Below, in pieces: positions 37,670-47,932 of a DNA stretch of 64,000 bases. Source of the DNA: Collimonas sp. OK242. Its GTDB lineage: Bacteria > Pseudomonadota > Gammaproteobacteria > Burkholderiales > Burkholderiaceae_D. A model generated the notes under the pieces. The model was given only the letters and a program-made list of their open reading frames with translations, had not been told where the DNA came from and searched no databases. Where the stretch lies: NCBI RefSeq assembly GCF_900107095.1, contig NZ_FNOR01000004.1, positions 124,001-188,000 of the forward strand, given 5' to 3'. Numbering within the stretch: the stretch's first letter is position 1; each line of letters opens with the position of its first letter. The position numbers were made by a program, and so were the translations under genes.

Positions 37670-38470
37670 ATGAGTCTCGAACCTACCGGTGAAAGAATGA
37701 TCATCGAGCATTACCACTCTTCGCTCGAAGATTACGTCATTTATGTTATGCATATCGCCACTTACAATTTTGCTGAACAGTTCACAAGGAACCAGCGCGT
37801 TCTCGATTATGGCTGTGGCAGCGGTTATGGTGCTGCGCGAATCGCAAAAAATGCCGCTCATGTGCATGCCGTTGATGTAGCGGATGATGCCATTGCATAC
37901 GCCCGCGAACACTACGCAGCGGATAACCTTGATTTCCACTGCTGCGCGCCGGACAGTCGCCTGCCGTTTCCGGACCAGTCGTTTGACACCGTACTGTCGT
38001 TTCAGGTTTTTGAGCACATTGAAGAAACTGCGCATTACCTGTCAGAAATTCGCCGCGTCCTCGTACCTGGCGGACATCTGCTACTGGTAACCCCGGATCG
38101 CAGCACCCGTTTGCTGCCCTTCCAATCCCCCTGGAATCGCTGGCACATTCGCGAATACAGCACGAACTCTCTCAGAAGAACATTGAATAGAGTTTTTCCA
38201 GACGTCCGGATACAGCACATGAGCGGGCGCCAAGATGTGATCGCAATAGAACTTAAGCGCTGCGCGAAAGTGAAATGGCTGACACTCCCCTTCACACTGC
38301 CTTTTGTACCAAGGTTCCTGAGGGTGAAACTATTAAATGTTCTTCACACATTGAAAAGTAAACGCGAATCGTCTGGCTCGTCACGGCAATTCAATTTTGA
38401 CGAGTCGCATATAACAATTGCGCCAAATGCACAGCCATCTCTGAATCTGGTGGCGGTAGTTCGAAAATAG
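37670..38470 (+). CDS. Class I SAM-dependent methyltransferase
   Basis: Second predicted methyltransferase of the module, 266 residues. SAM motif I is VLDYGCGSGYGAARIA (about 44-59), with HAVDVADDAI and LSFQVFEHIEETAHYL further on and GGHLLLVTPDR as motif III. It differs clearly from the upstream methyltransferase, so it is not a simple duplication. It is the last gene of the plus-strand module, 21 bp after the membrane protein gene. Substrate unknown. Confidence 0.8.
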   Translation: MSLEPTGERMIIEHYHSSLEDYVIYVMHIATYNFAEQFTRNQRVLDYGCGSGYGAARIAKNAAHVHAVDVADDAIAYAREHYAADNLDFHCCAPDSRLPFPDQSFDTVLSFQVFEHIEETAHYLSEIRRVLVPGGHLLLVTPDRSTRLLPFQSPWNRWHIREYSTNSLRRTLNRVFPDVRIQHMSGRQDVIAIELKRCAKVKWLTLPFTLPFVPRFLRVKLLNVLHTLKSKRESSGSSRQFNFDESHITIAPNAQPSLNLVAVVRK

Positions 38471-38759
38471 AGTTTCTCAGACGCTTCTTCTGGAATGTTT
38501 TCACTAAATTGCAGAAACCTTGCCGTTCCATGAGCATCGTGTCGCGTCGCCATAATGCATTAATCATACGACCGACTTGCTCATCTTAAAATTGACAATT
38601 AATCAACATTTAAGGTAACCTGCCAGCAGGAATCAGGATGATTGACCATGGTAGCGAGGCAAATATATTTCCTTCTATTGACAAACAATAATCCATCCTA
38701 TAATAAAACAGCATGCTCCGAACGCTATTTGGCACCAGTGCACAAAGAGAGGTCCCCCC

Positions 38760-41700
38760 ATGGTTCACATGTCTCGGCGCCAGTTTCTTAAAACGACTGG
38801 CGCTACCCTGGCAGGTTCAAGCCTGGCGTTGATGGGATTTTCGCCGGCGCCCGCGCTGGCGGAGGTCCGCAGCTATAAACTGACGCGCACCGTCGAAACC
38901 CGCAACACCTGCCCCTACTGCTCCGTCAGTTGCGGAGTCCTGATGTACAGCCTCGGCGATGGCGCCAAGAATGCCCAAGCCAGCATCATTCACATCGAAG
39001 GTGATCCGGATCACCCGGTCAATCGCGGCACGCTCTGCCCCAAAGGCGCGGCTTTGCTCGATTTCGTGCACAGCCCGAGCCGTCTCCGGTTCCCCGAATA
39101 TCGAGCGCCAGGCGCCAAGGAATGGAAACGCATGTCTTGGGACGATGCGCTAAGCCGCATTGCAACCTTGATGAAGCAGGACCGGGATGCCAATTTTGTC
39201 GAAAAGACCCCGGAGGGCTTGACCGTCAACCGCTGGCTGACCACGGGCATGCTGGCCGCATCGGCCAGCAGCAATGAAGTCGGCTACCTGACGCATAAAA
39301 CCATACGCAGTCTTGGCATTCTGGGGTTCGATAACCAGGCGCGTGTCTGACACGGTCCGACGGTGGCAGGTCTTGCCCCGACGTTTGGCCGTGGAGCGAT
39401 GACGAATCATTGGGTCGACATCAAGAATGCGGACGTTATTCTCATCATGGGCGGCAATGCAGCCGAAGCGCATCCCTGCGGTTTCAAATGGGTGACGGAA
39501 GCCAAGGCGCATAACAAGGCTAAGCTGATCGTGGTTGATCCGCGCTTTACGCGCTCGGCCTCGGTGGCGGATTTCTACGCGCCTATCCGTACCGGCACGG
39601 ATATCATCTTCCTCGGCGGCGTGATCCGCTACCTGCTGGAGAAGGATCAGATTCAGCACGAGTACGTCAAGAATTACACTGACTTCACTTTTATCGTGCG
39701 GGAAGATTTCACTTTCGACGACGGGATTTTCTCTGGCTACAACGCGGAAAAACGCAATTACAGCAAGACCACCTGGGATTACGAACTGGGCGACGACGGT
39801 TTTGTAAAGACCGATCCGACCCTGGCCCATCCGCGCTGCGTATTCAAGCTGATGAAACAGCACTACGATCGCTACACACCGGAGATGGTGGAGAGCGTGT
39901 GCGGCACGCCCAAGGAGAAATTCCTGAAAGTGTGCGAAATGCTGGCGTCCACCGCATCGCCGACACGCGCCGGCACCATCTTGTACGCGCTCGGCTGGAC
40001 CCAGCATTCGATCGGTTCGCAAATCATCCGCACCGGCGCGATGGTGCAACTGCTGCTCGGCAATATCGGCATTGCCGGCGGCGGCATGAATGCCTTGCGC
40101 GGCCACTCGAACATCCAGGGGCTGACCGATCTGGGGCTGATGACCAATCTGCTGCCGGGTTACATGACCCTGCCCTCGGAATCCGAGCAAGACTACGGCA
40201 AATATATCGCCGCGCGCGCCAGCAAGCCGTTGCGCCCGAATCAGCTGAGTTACTGGCAGAACTACGGCAAGTTCCATGTCAGCCTGATGAAAGCATGGTG
40301 GGGCGACGCCGCCAAGGCGGACAACAACTGGGGTTATGACTATCTGCCCAAGCTGGACAAGCCGTACGACATGCTGCAGGTGTTTGAACTGATGAAACAA
40401 GGCAAGGTCAACGGCTATATCGCCCAGGGCTTCAACCCGCTGGCGGCGGCGCCGGACAAAGGGAAAATCGGCGCCAGCCTGGCTAATCTGAAGTTCCTGG
40501 TCATCATGGATCCGCTGGCCACCGAGACTTCCGAGTTCTGGCAGAACCATGGCGTGTTCAATGACGTCGATCCGAGCAAGATACAGACCGAGGTATTCCG
40601 CCTGCCCACCACCTGCTTTGCCGAAGAGGACGGCTCGCTGGTGAATTCCGGCCGCTGGCTGCAATGGCATTGGAAAGGCGCACCGCCTCCGGGCGAGGCG
40701 CGCAGCGATCTGGAAATCATGTCGGAGCTGTTCCTGAAGATTCGCACGATGTACGCCAAGGACGGCGGCAAATATCCTGATCCTATCCTCAACCTGTCAT
40801 GGCCCTACGCCAATCCGGAAAACCCGACCGCGGAAGAACTGGCCAAGGAATACAACGGCCGCGCGCTCAGCGACCTGGCTGATCCCAAGGATGCGACCAA
40901 GATCGTCCGCAAGAAAAACGAGCAGGTGGCCGGCTTTGCCGAGCTGCGCGATGACGGCAGCACGGCCTGCGGCTGCTGGATTTTCGCCGGTTGCTGGACC
41001 GAAGCCGGCAACCAGATGGCGCGGCGCGACAACTCCGATCCGACCGGCATCGGGCAAACCCTGAACTGGGCATGGGCATGGCCGGCCAACCGGCGCATCC
41101 TGTATAACCGCGCATCCTGCGACCTCAATGGCAAACCGTTCGATCCGAAACGCAAGGTGATCGGCTGGAACGGCCAGAAATGGGGCGGCGTCGACGTGCC
41201 CGATTTCAAGGTGGACGAAGCGCCGGCGGGCGGCATGGGACCGTTCATCATGAACCCGGAAGGCGTGGCGCGTTTCTTTGCCAGGGCCGGCATGGCCGAG
41301 GGACCGTTCCCGGTGCATTACGAACCGTTCGAAACGCCGGTCGGCTACAACCCGCTGTTTCCAAAAAATCCGGCGGCGACCAGCAATCCGGGCGCGCGGG
41401 TATTCGCCGACGACCGCGCCATGTTCGGCAAGGCCGATGCCTTCCCGCATGTAGCCACCACTTACCGGCTCACCGAACATTTCCACTACTGGACCAAGCA
41501 TGCGCGTCTCAACGCCATTCTCCAACCCGAGCAGTTTGTCGAGATTGGCGAAGAGCTGGCGAAGGAAGTCGGCGTGGTCGCCGGCGAGCGGGTCAAGGTC
41601 AGTTCCAAGCGCGGTCACATTGTTGCCGTGGCGGTGGTGACCAAACGCATCAAGAAAATGACGATTGAAGGCAAGCCGGTGCATCACGTAGGGATCCCGA

Positions 41701-41828
41701 TACACTGGGGTTTCAAAGGTTTGACCAAACCGGGCTACCTGGCCAACACGCTGACGCCGGGTGTGGGCGACGGCAATTCGCAGACGCCGGAATTCAAGTC
41801 GTTCCTGGTCAAGGTCGAGAAGGCATAG
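38760..41828 (+). CDS. fdnG: Formate dehydrogenase-N/O alpha subunit, selenocysteine-containing (UGA at 39348 read as Sec197)
   Basis: Catalytic subunit that oxidises formate to CO2 in the periplasm and passes electrons to the quinone pool through FdnH and FdnI. The twin-arginine signal is SRRQFLK at 5-11. A 4Fe-4S site uses Cys51, Cys54, Cys58 and Cys93. The frame is interrupted by TGA at 39348-39350, but sequence on both sides is continuous with the family: ...[18 protein letters not shown]. coli FdnG has Sec at 196, against residue 197 here. With Sec the protein is 1022 residues, the expected size. A SECIS hairpin follows immediately and selA, selB and selC are downstream. The molybdopterin domains follow in normal order. 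A gene caller that ignores Sec will split this into two ORFs. Confidence 0.97.
39348..39393 (+). promoter_or_regulatory. Bacterial SECIS element directing Sec insertion at UGA
   Basis: The UGA is followed directly by a hairpin: outer stem 39351-39355 with 39389-39393, inner stem GGCA/TGCC at 39365-39368 and 39374-39377, apical loop GGTCT. Counting the U of UGA as 1, the bulged U is at 17 (39364) and the loop G and U are at 23 and 24 (39370-39371), the positions that SelB contacts in E. coli fdhF. Confidence 0.92.
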
Positions 41829-41836
41829 GAGAAACC

Positions 41837-42820
41837 ATGGCCCTGCAATCACTCGATGTCAAACGCGTCTCCGCCACCACTACGGCGCCGCCCGGCGTAC
41901 GTGAACAGGTGACCGGCACTGTCGCCAAACTGATCGATGTCACTAAATGCATAGGCTGCAAAGCCTGCCAGACCGCATGCATGGAATGGAACGATCTGCG
42001 CGACGAGGTCGGCGTCAACGTCGGCGTGCTGGACAATCCGCCTGATTTGACGGAACACTCGTGGACCGTGATGCGTTTTTCGGAATACGAAAATCCGGAC
42101 GGCAATCTCGAATGGCTGATCCGCAAGGATGGCTGCATGCACTGCGCAGATCCGGGCTGCCTCAAGGCTTGTCCGGCGCCCGGCGCGATCGTCCAGTACA
42201 ACAACGGGATTGTCGATTTTCACGAAGAAAACTGCATCGGCTGCGGCTATTGCGTCACCGGCTGCCCGTTCGACGTGCCGCGCATTTCAAAGAAGGACAA
42301 CAAAGCCTATAAATGCACGCTCTGTTCAGATCGGGTCGCCGTGGGCCAGGAACCGGCCTGCGTCAAGACCTGCCCTACCGGCGCGATCGTATTCGGCACC
42401 AAAGAGGACATGAAGGCGCACGCAGAAGAGCGCATAGTCGATCTCAAGGAGCGTGGCTTCGGACAGGCTGGCCTGTACGACCCGCCAGGCGTCGGCGGCA
42501 CGCATGTCATGTACGTCTTGCATCATGCGGATAAGCCTTCGCTCTATCACGGCCTGCCAGACAACCCGCATATCAGCCCCTTGGTCGGTTTGTGGAAAGG
42601 CGCCGCCAAGCCGCTCGCGCTGGCAGGCATCGCGTTGACGGCGCTGGCGGGATTTTTCCACTATATCAAGGTCGGACCGAGCGAGGTCTCGGAGGATGAC
42701 AAGGCGGCGGAGAAGGAGGAAGCCGATTCCGCCAAGCGTGCCGCGCTGCTTGCCACGCCAACTGTCGACACGAATGATCCCAACGATCCCAACATCAACT
42801 CGCAGGATCTGCCGCCATGA
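41837..42820 (+). CDS. fdnH: Formate dehydrogenase beta subunit (4Fe-4S ferredoxin)
   Basis: Electron-transfer subunit of 327 residues with four 4Fe-4S cluster motifs: [35 protein letters not shown] and CTLCSDRV...CVKTC. A C-terminal membrane anchor (about 258-275) is followed by a Glu/Lys-rich tail. It carries electrons from the alpha subunit to the cytochrome b subunit across the membrane. It follows fdnG by 8 bp with a good ribosome site, and its stop overlaps the gamma subunit start as ATGA. Confidence 0.96.
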   Translation: MALQSLDVKRVSATTTAPPGVREQVTGTVAKLIDVTKCIGCKACQTACMEWNDLRDEVGVNVGVLDNPPDLTEHSWTVMRFSEYENPDGNLEWLIRKDGCMHCADPGCLKACPAPGAIVQYNNGIVDFHEENCIGCGYCVTGCPFDVPRISKKDNKAYKCTLCSDRVAVGQEPACVKTCPTGAIVFGTKEDMKAHAEERIVDLKERGFGQAGLYDPPGVGGTHVMYVLHHADKPSLYHGLPDNPHISPLVGLWKGAAKPLALAGIALTALAGFFHYIKVGPSEVSEDDKAAEKEEADSAKRAALLATPTVDTNDPNDPNINSQDLPP

Positions 42821-43458
42821 ACAACGCCGAACGAGATGTAGAAAAAGACAGCATCGTACGTTACAACGCCAAGGAGCGCATCAACCACTGGCTCGTCGCC
42901 ATCACGTTTGTAGTGCTGGCGCTGTCCGGACTGGCCTTGTTCCATCCAGCGATGTTCTGGCTCACCTTTGTATTGGGCGGCGGCACCTGGACGCGCATCT
43001 TGCATCCTTTCATCGGGCTGGTGATGTTTGTCTGTTTTGCGATACTGGCCCTTGGTTTCTGGCGCTACAATCTGATCGAAAAGAATGACATTGCCTGGCT
43101 AAAAGGGATACGCGAGGTGGTCGGCAATCGCGAACAAAACCTGCCGCCGGTGGGCCGCTACAATGGTGGCCAGAAGTTGCTGTTCTGGATCATGATCGCC
43201 TGTATGATAGGACTGCTGCTGTCCGGTATCGTCATCTGGCGCGCCTGGTTTTCCTGGCTGTTCCCGCTATTTGTGATCCGGGTTGCGGTTGTGCTGCATG
43301 CGCTGTGCGGCTTCTTGCTGATCGTGGGCATCGTCGTGCATATTTATGCGGCCATCTGGATCAAGGGAACGGTGGGCGCCATGACGCGCGGCACCGTCAG
43401 CCGCGCCTGGGCGCGCAAGCATCATCCGGCCTGGTACCGGAACATGACAGACGAATGA
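42817..43458 (+). CDS. fdnI: Formate dehydrogenase gamma subunit (cytochrome b556)
   Basis: Quinone-reducing membrane subunit of 213 residues with four hydrophobic segments. Histidines suited to binding two b-type haems occur in [21 protein letters not shown] and [13 protein letters not shown]. The motif [25 protein letters not shown] near the C-terminus is typical of FdnI/FdoI. It completes the fdnGHI operon; fdhE follows after 10 bp. Confidence 0.95.
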   Translation: MNNAERDVEKDSIVRYNAKERINHWLVAITFVVLALSGLALFHPAMFWLTFVLGGGTWTRILHPFIGLVMFVCFAILALGFWRYNLIEKNDIAWLKGIREVVGNREQNLPPVGRYNGGQKLLFWIMIACMIGLLLSGIVIWRAWFSWLFPLFVIRVAVVLHALCGFLLIVGIVVHIYAAIWIKGTVGAMTRGTVSRAWARKHHPAWYRNMTDE

Positions 43459-43468
43459 AGGAACCGAC

Positions 43469-44404
43469 TTGCAACGTATCCTCGAACCGGGCGAAATCGA
43501 AGCACTTGACCAAAATGCCATTCCACGCATTCGCCTGCCGGAACGCGCCAGCGTATTCAGCAATCGCGCGCAACGCCTGCAACAACTCGCAGCGGGAAAT
43601 GCCATCGGCGGCTACCTGAACCTGATGGCGGTACTGGCGGAGGCGCAGCAGCAGGCATTGAACAGATTAGCCGGCGAACCAGACGACCATGCCCGGGACC
43701 AGGCGCGCATCAACCTGGCACACACGCATCTGATGCCATTGATTCTGGCTACAGATCAGGTGCGTAGCCCGCACTGGCAAGCTGTCTTCAATCAATTACT
43801 CCAACACATCGCAGAAGCCGCCGACATCCCGGCTGCCGTAACGCAACTGGTAGCGCGGCTTCAGCAAACCGGCGCCAACGAGCGTGACAGCCAGGCCGAA
43901 GCGATCCTGCGCAACAATCATGAGATTGTCGATCCGGCCAGCGCCCCGTTTTACGCTGCCGCCCTGCAAGTGGTCTGCTGCGATCTTGTGACCCGCTTTA
44001 GCGTACGCGATGTGCCGCTGCTGGATACGCCTGGGCTGTGCCCATGCTGCGGCTCATTGCCGGTGGCCAGCGTTGTGCGCATGGATGGGCAATCGCAGGG
44101 GCATCGCTACCTGCAATGCAGCATGTGCGCGGCCGAGTGGCATATGGTGCGCATCAAATGCAGCTATTGCGATTCCACAAAAGGCATCGCCTACCAGGCC
44201 ATCGCAGATGGTTCGCCGGCCATCAAGGCCGAGACCTGCGATGAATGCCACAGCTGGCTGAAAATCTTCTATCAGGAAAAAGATCCCTATCTCGAACCGC
44301 TGGCCGACGACCTGGCCAGCGTAGCCCTGGATCTGCTGATGGGCGAAACTGTTTATGCACGCCGCCATGGCAATCCCCTGCTCTGGCAATCCACGGAGAA
44401 CTGA
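43469..44404 (+). CDS. fdhE: Formate dehydrogenase accessory protein FdhE
   Basis: Cytosolic factor required for activity of membrane-bound formate dehydrogenases, 311 residues. It has four CxxC motifs of the rubredoxin-like type: CPCC, CSMC, CSYC and CDEC. The start is TTG 43469; GAAGGA lies at a proper distance upstream and no ATG precedes the conserved N-terminal segment ILEPGEIEALDQ. It is cotranscribed between fdnI and selA, and its stop directly abuts the selA ATG. Confidence 0.93.
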   Translation: MQRILEPGEIEALDQNAIPRIRLPERASVFSNRAQRLQQLAAGNAIGGYLNLMAVLAEAQQQALNRLAGEPDDHARDQARINLAHTHLMPLILATDQVRSPHWQAVFNQLLQHIAEAADIPAAVTQLVARLQQTGANERDSQAEAILRNNHEIVDPASAPFYAAALQVVCCDLVTRFSVRDVPLLDTPGLCPCCGSLPVASVVRMDGQSQGHRYLQCSMCAAEWHMVRIKCSYCDSTKGIAYQAIADGSPAIKAETCDECHSWLKIFYQEKDPYLEPLADDLASVALDLLMGETVYARRHGNPLLWQSTEN

Positions 44405-45853
44405 ATGGCTGCTGCAATCACGCAAGCTGAGGCAGCCACAATCTCGATCGCCTCTGTCAGTGACATTCCCGCCGTCGACCGTATTCTGAATCTGACGGCA
44501 GCCCAGCCCTTGCTGGCGCAATACGGACGCACTCGGGTAACCGCCGCGGTGCGCAGGCATCTGGATCAGCTGAGGGCCGATGCCCTTGCCGGCAAACTGG
44601 CGCAGGCAGATGTGGACGAATCGCAGCTGGTCGAGATTCTCGCAAAGCAGCTGGCAGCTGCCAACCGGCTGCATCTGCGGGCATTGTTCAATCTTACCGG
44701 CACCGTGCTGCATACCAATCTGGGGCGCGCACTGCTGCCGGACGAAGCGGTGCAGGCGGTGACCAGTGCACTGACAGCTCCCGGCAATCTTGAATTCGAT
44801 CTGGAAACCGGCGGCCGCGGCGATCGCGACAGCCTGGTTGAAGACGTATTGTGTGAGCTCACCGGCGCCGAAGCAGCCACCGTTGTCAACAACAACGCTG
44901 CCGCCGTGCTGCTGATGCTCAATGCACTGGCGCAAAGGAAAGAAGTGATCGTCTCGCGCGGCGAACTGGTCGAAATCGGCGGCGCATTCCGCATCCCCGA
45001 CATCATGCAGCGCGCAGGCGCAAAACTGGTGGAAGTCGGCAGCACCAACCGTACCCATGCGGCGGATTACGCCAACGCCATCACGCCGCGTAGCGCGATG
45101 CTGATGAAGGTTCATTGCAGTAATTACGCCATCAGCGGCTTCACGCACAGTGTCGAAGTCTCGACGCTGGCAGAACTGGCGCGCCCGCACGGACTGCCTG
45201 TTACAGTTGATCTCGGCAGCGGCACGCTGGTCGACCTGACGCAGTGGGGCCTGCCGGGAGAGACCACGGTACGGGAAACCATACGGCAAGGCGCGGATCT
45301 GGTCACATTCAGCGGCGACAAGCTGTTGGGCGGGCCGCAGGCCGGGCTGATCGTCGGCCGCGCAGACCTGATAGCCCGCATCAAGAAAAATCCGCTGAAG
45401 CGTGCGCTGCGCGTCGGCAAGCTCACCTTGGCCGCACTGGAACCGGTGCTAAGACTGTATCTTGCCCCGGAATTTCTGGCAGAACGCCTGACAACCTTAC
45501 GCCTGCTTACCCGTAACCAGCTTGCGATACGAGTTCAGGCTGAACGCCTGTTAAGCGTATTGCAGACTGCGCTGGGAACCCGCTATACCGTCACCGCAGA
45601 AGCGATGTTCAGCCAGATTGGCAGCGGCGCATTGCCAGTCGACCAGCTGCCGAGTTACGGCCTGGTGGTGCGTGCCGGGAATGGCGCCAAACGCCATGGC
45701 CGCGCGCTCGACCAACTGGAAAAAGCCCTGCGCCAGTTGCCGCGTCCTGTCATCGGACGGATCGCCAGCGATGCGTTGTGGCTGGATTGCCGCTGCCTGG
45801 AAGAACGTGACGAAGCCGTTTTCAACGCACAGTTGCTGGATCTGTCCCTATGA
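44405..45853 (+). CDS. selA: L-seryl-tRNA(Sec) selenium transferase SelA
   Basis: PLP enzyme that converts seryl-tRNA(Sec) to selenocysteinyl-tRNA(Sec) using selenophosphate; works as a large ring of subunits. It has 482 residues. PLP is bound by Lys306 in [13 protein letters not shown]. The N-terminal tRNA-binding part and [13 protein letters not shown] are family signatures. The ATG directly abuts the fdhE stop, and the selA stop overlaps the selB start as ATGA, so it is translationally coupled at both ends. Confidence 0.97.
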   Translation: MAAAITQAEAATISIASVSDIPAVDRILNLTAAQPLLAQYGRTRVTAAVRRHLDQLRADALAGKLAQADVDESQLVEILAKQLAAANRLHLRALFNLTGTVLHTNLGRALLPDEAVQAVTSALTAPGNLEFDLETGGRGDRDSLVEDVLCELTGAEAATVVNNNAAAVLLMLNALAQRKEVIVSRGELVEIGGAFRIPDIMQRAGAKLVEVGSTNRTHAADYANAITPRSAMLMKVHCSNYAISGFTHSVEVSTLAELARPHGLPVTVDLGSGTLVDLTQWGLPGETTVRETIRQGADLVTFSGDKLLGGPQAGLIVGRADLIARIKKNPLKRALRVGKLTLAALEPVLRLYLAPEFLAERLTTLRLLTRNQLAIRVQAERLLSVLQTALGTRYTVTAEAMFSQIGSGALPVDQLPSYGLVVRAGNGAKRHGRALDQLEKALRQLPRPVIGRIASDALWLDCRCLEERDEAVFNAQLLDLSL

Positions 45854-47790
45854 TCGTCGGCACCGCCGGGCATATCGATCACGGCAAGACCACGCTCATC
45901 AAGGCGCTGACAGGCGTCAGTACCGATCGCCTCAAGGAGGAGCAGGTCCGAGGCATTTCGATTGAGCTTGGTTATGCCTACACCCCGCTGCCGAATGGCG
46001 AAGTATTGGGATTTATCGACGTGCCGGGTCATGAGCATCTGGTGCATACGATGGTGGCGGGCGCCTCCGGCATCGACTTCGCATTGCTGGTGATTGCCGC
46101 CGACGATGGCGTCATGCCGCAAACACGCGAGCATCTGGAAATCCTGCAATGGCTGGGAGTCAATAGCGGCGCAGTGGCCCTGACCAAAATCGACCGCGTC
46201 GATCAAGCGCGCATTGCCGAAGTCGCCAGCGAAATTCAACAGCTGTTGGCAAGCACCATGCTGGCAGACGTAGCGCTCTTTCCCGTCGCCGCACATGACT
46301 TGCAAGATGTTGGAACCGCCGCCCTGCTACGCCATTTGCACGAGGTCGCGCAGCATATGCAGCCGCGTCGCGATGACGGACTATTCAGGCTGGCGATTGA
46401 CCGGGTGTTTACCCTTGCAGGACACGGCACCGTGGCGACCGGAACCGTTTTCTCCGGCCAGGTCCACGTCGGCGATCATGTTGCGCTGATGCCAGCCGGC
46501 GACATGGCGCGCGTACGCAGCCTGCATGTGCAAAACCGCGCGGCCCCCAGCGGCCGCGCCGGACAGCGTTGCGCACTCAACCTGAGCGGCATCGACAAGG
46601 ATGCCATCAGGCGCGGCGACTGGCTGGCCGATCCACGCGCAATGACGCCGTCGACACGGATTGATGTGGAGCTCCAGCTGTCGGCCCATGCCGGCGTATT
46701 GCTGCGCAACCGCTCACCCCTGCATGTACACCTGGGCACCTTGCATCAAGTTGCCCAGGTCACGCTACTGGAAGGAAATACGCTGTCTCCCGGCAGCCGC
46801 AGCAGAGTGCAGCTGCAATTTGAAACGCCTGTCTGCGCGATTCCGGGCGACCGCTTTATCATCCGCAATGCGCAGGCAAACATGACCATCGGCGGCGGTC
46901 ATGTACTGGACCCGCTTGCTCCTGCACGTAAGCGCCGCACACCGGAACGCCACGCCTGGCTCGATGCGATCGAACACATGCTGAACGGCGCCGGCATCGG
47001 CGCGTTGCTGCAAGCCGCTGCGCCTGGCGGCTTGCGCTTCTCCATGCTGATGCAGCTTAGCGGCATGCCAGCCGCCGCATTGCAGTTGCCGGAAGACGCG
47101 CAATCCATCGCGACCGGTGCGCAAGAGCAGGATAATTTTGTCATGCTGTCTGCCCAATGGCAGTCGTTAAGAACGCTGGCGCTAACTGCACTCACGGAGT
47201 TTCATGCACGCTTTCCTGACGAACAGGGTGTGGACGCCGCACGTCTGCGGCGGATGACGCTGCCGGCGCTGGATAGCGCGCTGTGGTTGGCAGTCGTCGA
47301 CTCCCTCATCGGCGATGCGACGATTCAGCGCAGCGGACCATGGCTGCATCTGCCGCAGCATACGGTAACGCTGTCAGAAGAGGAACAGGCGCTGGCGCAA
47401 CAGCTGCTGTCAACGCTGGCCGCAGCGGGATATGACCCGCCCTGGGTGCGCGAACTGGCGCAAGCGCACAAGATTGCAGAGGAAGCGGTGCGGCAGCTAT
47501 TGCGTAAATTACTGCGGCAAGGGCTGGTATATCAAATAGAGCGCGACCTGTTTTATCACCATGACCGTGTGCGCGAACTAGCCGCGCTGCTGGCGCGTCT
47601 GGCCGCAGAACAAAGGCCAGAGCATGATTCTACAGCTGCGGCAGGAGTGAATGCCGCACGCTGGCGCGATGCCACGGGACTGGGCCGTAAGCGCGCCATC
47701 CAGATCCTGGAATTTTTTGATCGTATAGGCTATACCCGCCGCCTGCGCGATGCGCACGTATTGCGCGGCGGCGACCTGAGCTGGTTCTGA
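45850..47790 (+). CDS. selB: Selenocysteine-specific elongation factor SelB
   Basis: GTPase that delivers Sec-tRNA to UGA codons marked by SECIS hairpins, 646 residues. GTP-binding motifs are [12 protein letters not shown] (G1), DVPGHEH (G3) and TKIDR (G4). EF-Tu-like barrels follow to about residue 340, and the remaining region contains the winged-helix domains that bind the SECIS RNA ([19 protein letters not shown] and [18 protein letters not shown] near the end). Overlap with selA indicates coupled translation. selC follows within 41 bp. Confidence 0.97.
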   Translation: MIVGTAGHIDHGKTTLIKALTGVSTDRLKEEQVRGISIELGYAYTPLPNGEVLGFIDVPGHEHLVHTMVAGASGIDFALLVIAADDGVMPQTREHLEILQWLGVNSGAVALTKIDRVDQARIAEVASEIQQLLASTMLADVALFPVAAHDLQDVGTAALLRHLHEVAQHMQPRRDDGLFRLAIDRVFTLAGHGTVATGTVFSGQVHVGDHVALMPAGDMARVRSLHVQNRAAPSGRAGQRCALNLSGIDKDAIRRGDWLADPRAMTPSTRIDVELQLSAHAGVLLRNRSPLHVHLGTLHQVAQVTLLEGNTLSPGSRSRVQLQFETPVCAIPGDRFIIRNAQANMTIGGGHVLDPLAPARKRRTPERHAWLDAIEHMLNGAGIGALLQAAAPGGLRFSMLMQLSGMPAAALQLPEDAQSIATGAQEQDNFVMLSAQWQSLRTLALTALTEFHARFPDEQGVDAARLRRMTLPALDSALWLAVVDSLIGDATIQRSGPWLHLPQHTVTLSEEEQALAQQLLSTLAAAGYDPPWVRELAQAHKIAEEAVRQLLRKLLRQGLVYQIERDLFYHHDRVRELAALLARLAAEQRPEHDSTAAAGVNAARWRDATGLGRKRAIQILEFFDRIGYTRRLRDAHVLRGGDLSWF

Positions 47791-47830
47791 TGGCGCGGGA
47801 ATCGCGAATCAGGATAAGATAGCACACCAA

Positions 47831-47926
47831 GGAAGGCACACGTATCCGGTGATGCGGCCGGGCTTCAAACCCGGTGGGGGGTGCCAGTCACTCCCGGGTA
47901 GGTTCGACTCCTGCTGCCTTCCGCCA
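47831..47926 (+). tRNA. selC: tRNA-Sec (anticodon UCA)
   Basis: 96-nt tRNA with the features unique to tRNA-Sec: an eight-base acceptor stem (GGAAGGCA/TGCCTTCC), a long variable arm (about 47873-47893), anticodon loop CTTCAAA giving anticodon UCA, and an encoded CCA end at 47924-47926. Overall sequence follows E. coli selC closely in the T arm (GGTTCGACTCC). It directly follows selB and ends only six bases before the convergent waaC stop codon. Confidence 0.97.
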
Positions 47927-47932
47927 ACGGAT

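Noticed and set aside
38592-38606. FNR-like site TTGAC-N5-ATCAA upstream of fdnG
   Set aside because: The half-sites fit only in part and the spacer is five bases instead of four, so it is not good enough to call, although anaerobic control of fdn would make sense.
39348-39350. Premature stop suggesting fdnG is a pseudogene
   Set aside because: The TGA coincides with the family's Sec position, the frame continues uninterrupted, a SECIS hairpin follows and selABC are present.
39150-41852. Long minus-strand ORFs opposite fdnG
   Set aside because: Antisense to the conserved formate dehydrogenase; no ribosome site or family match.
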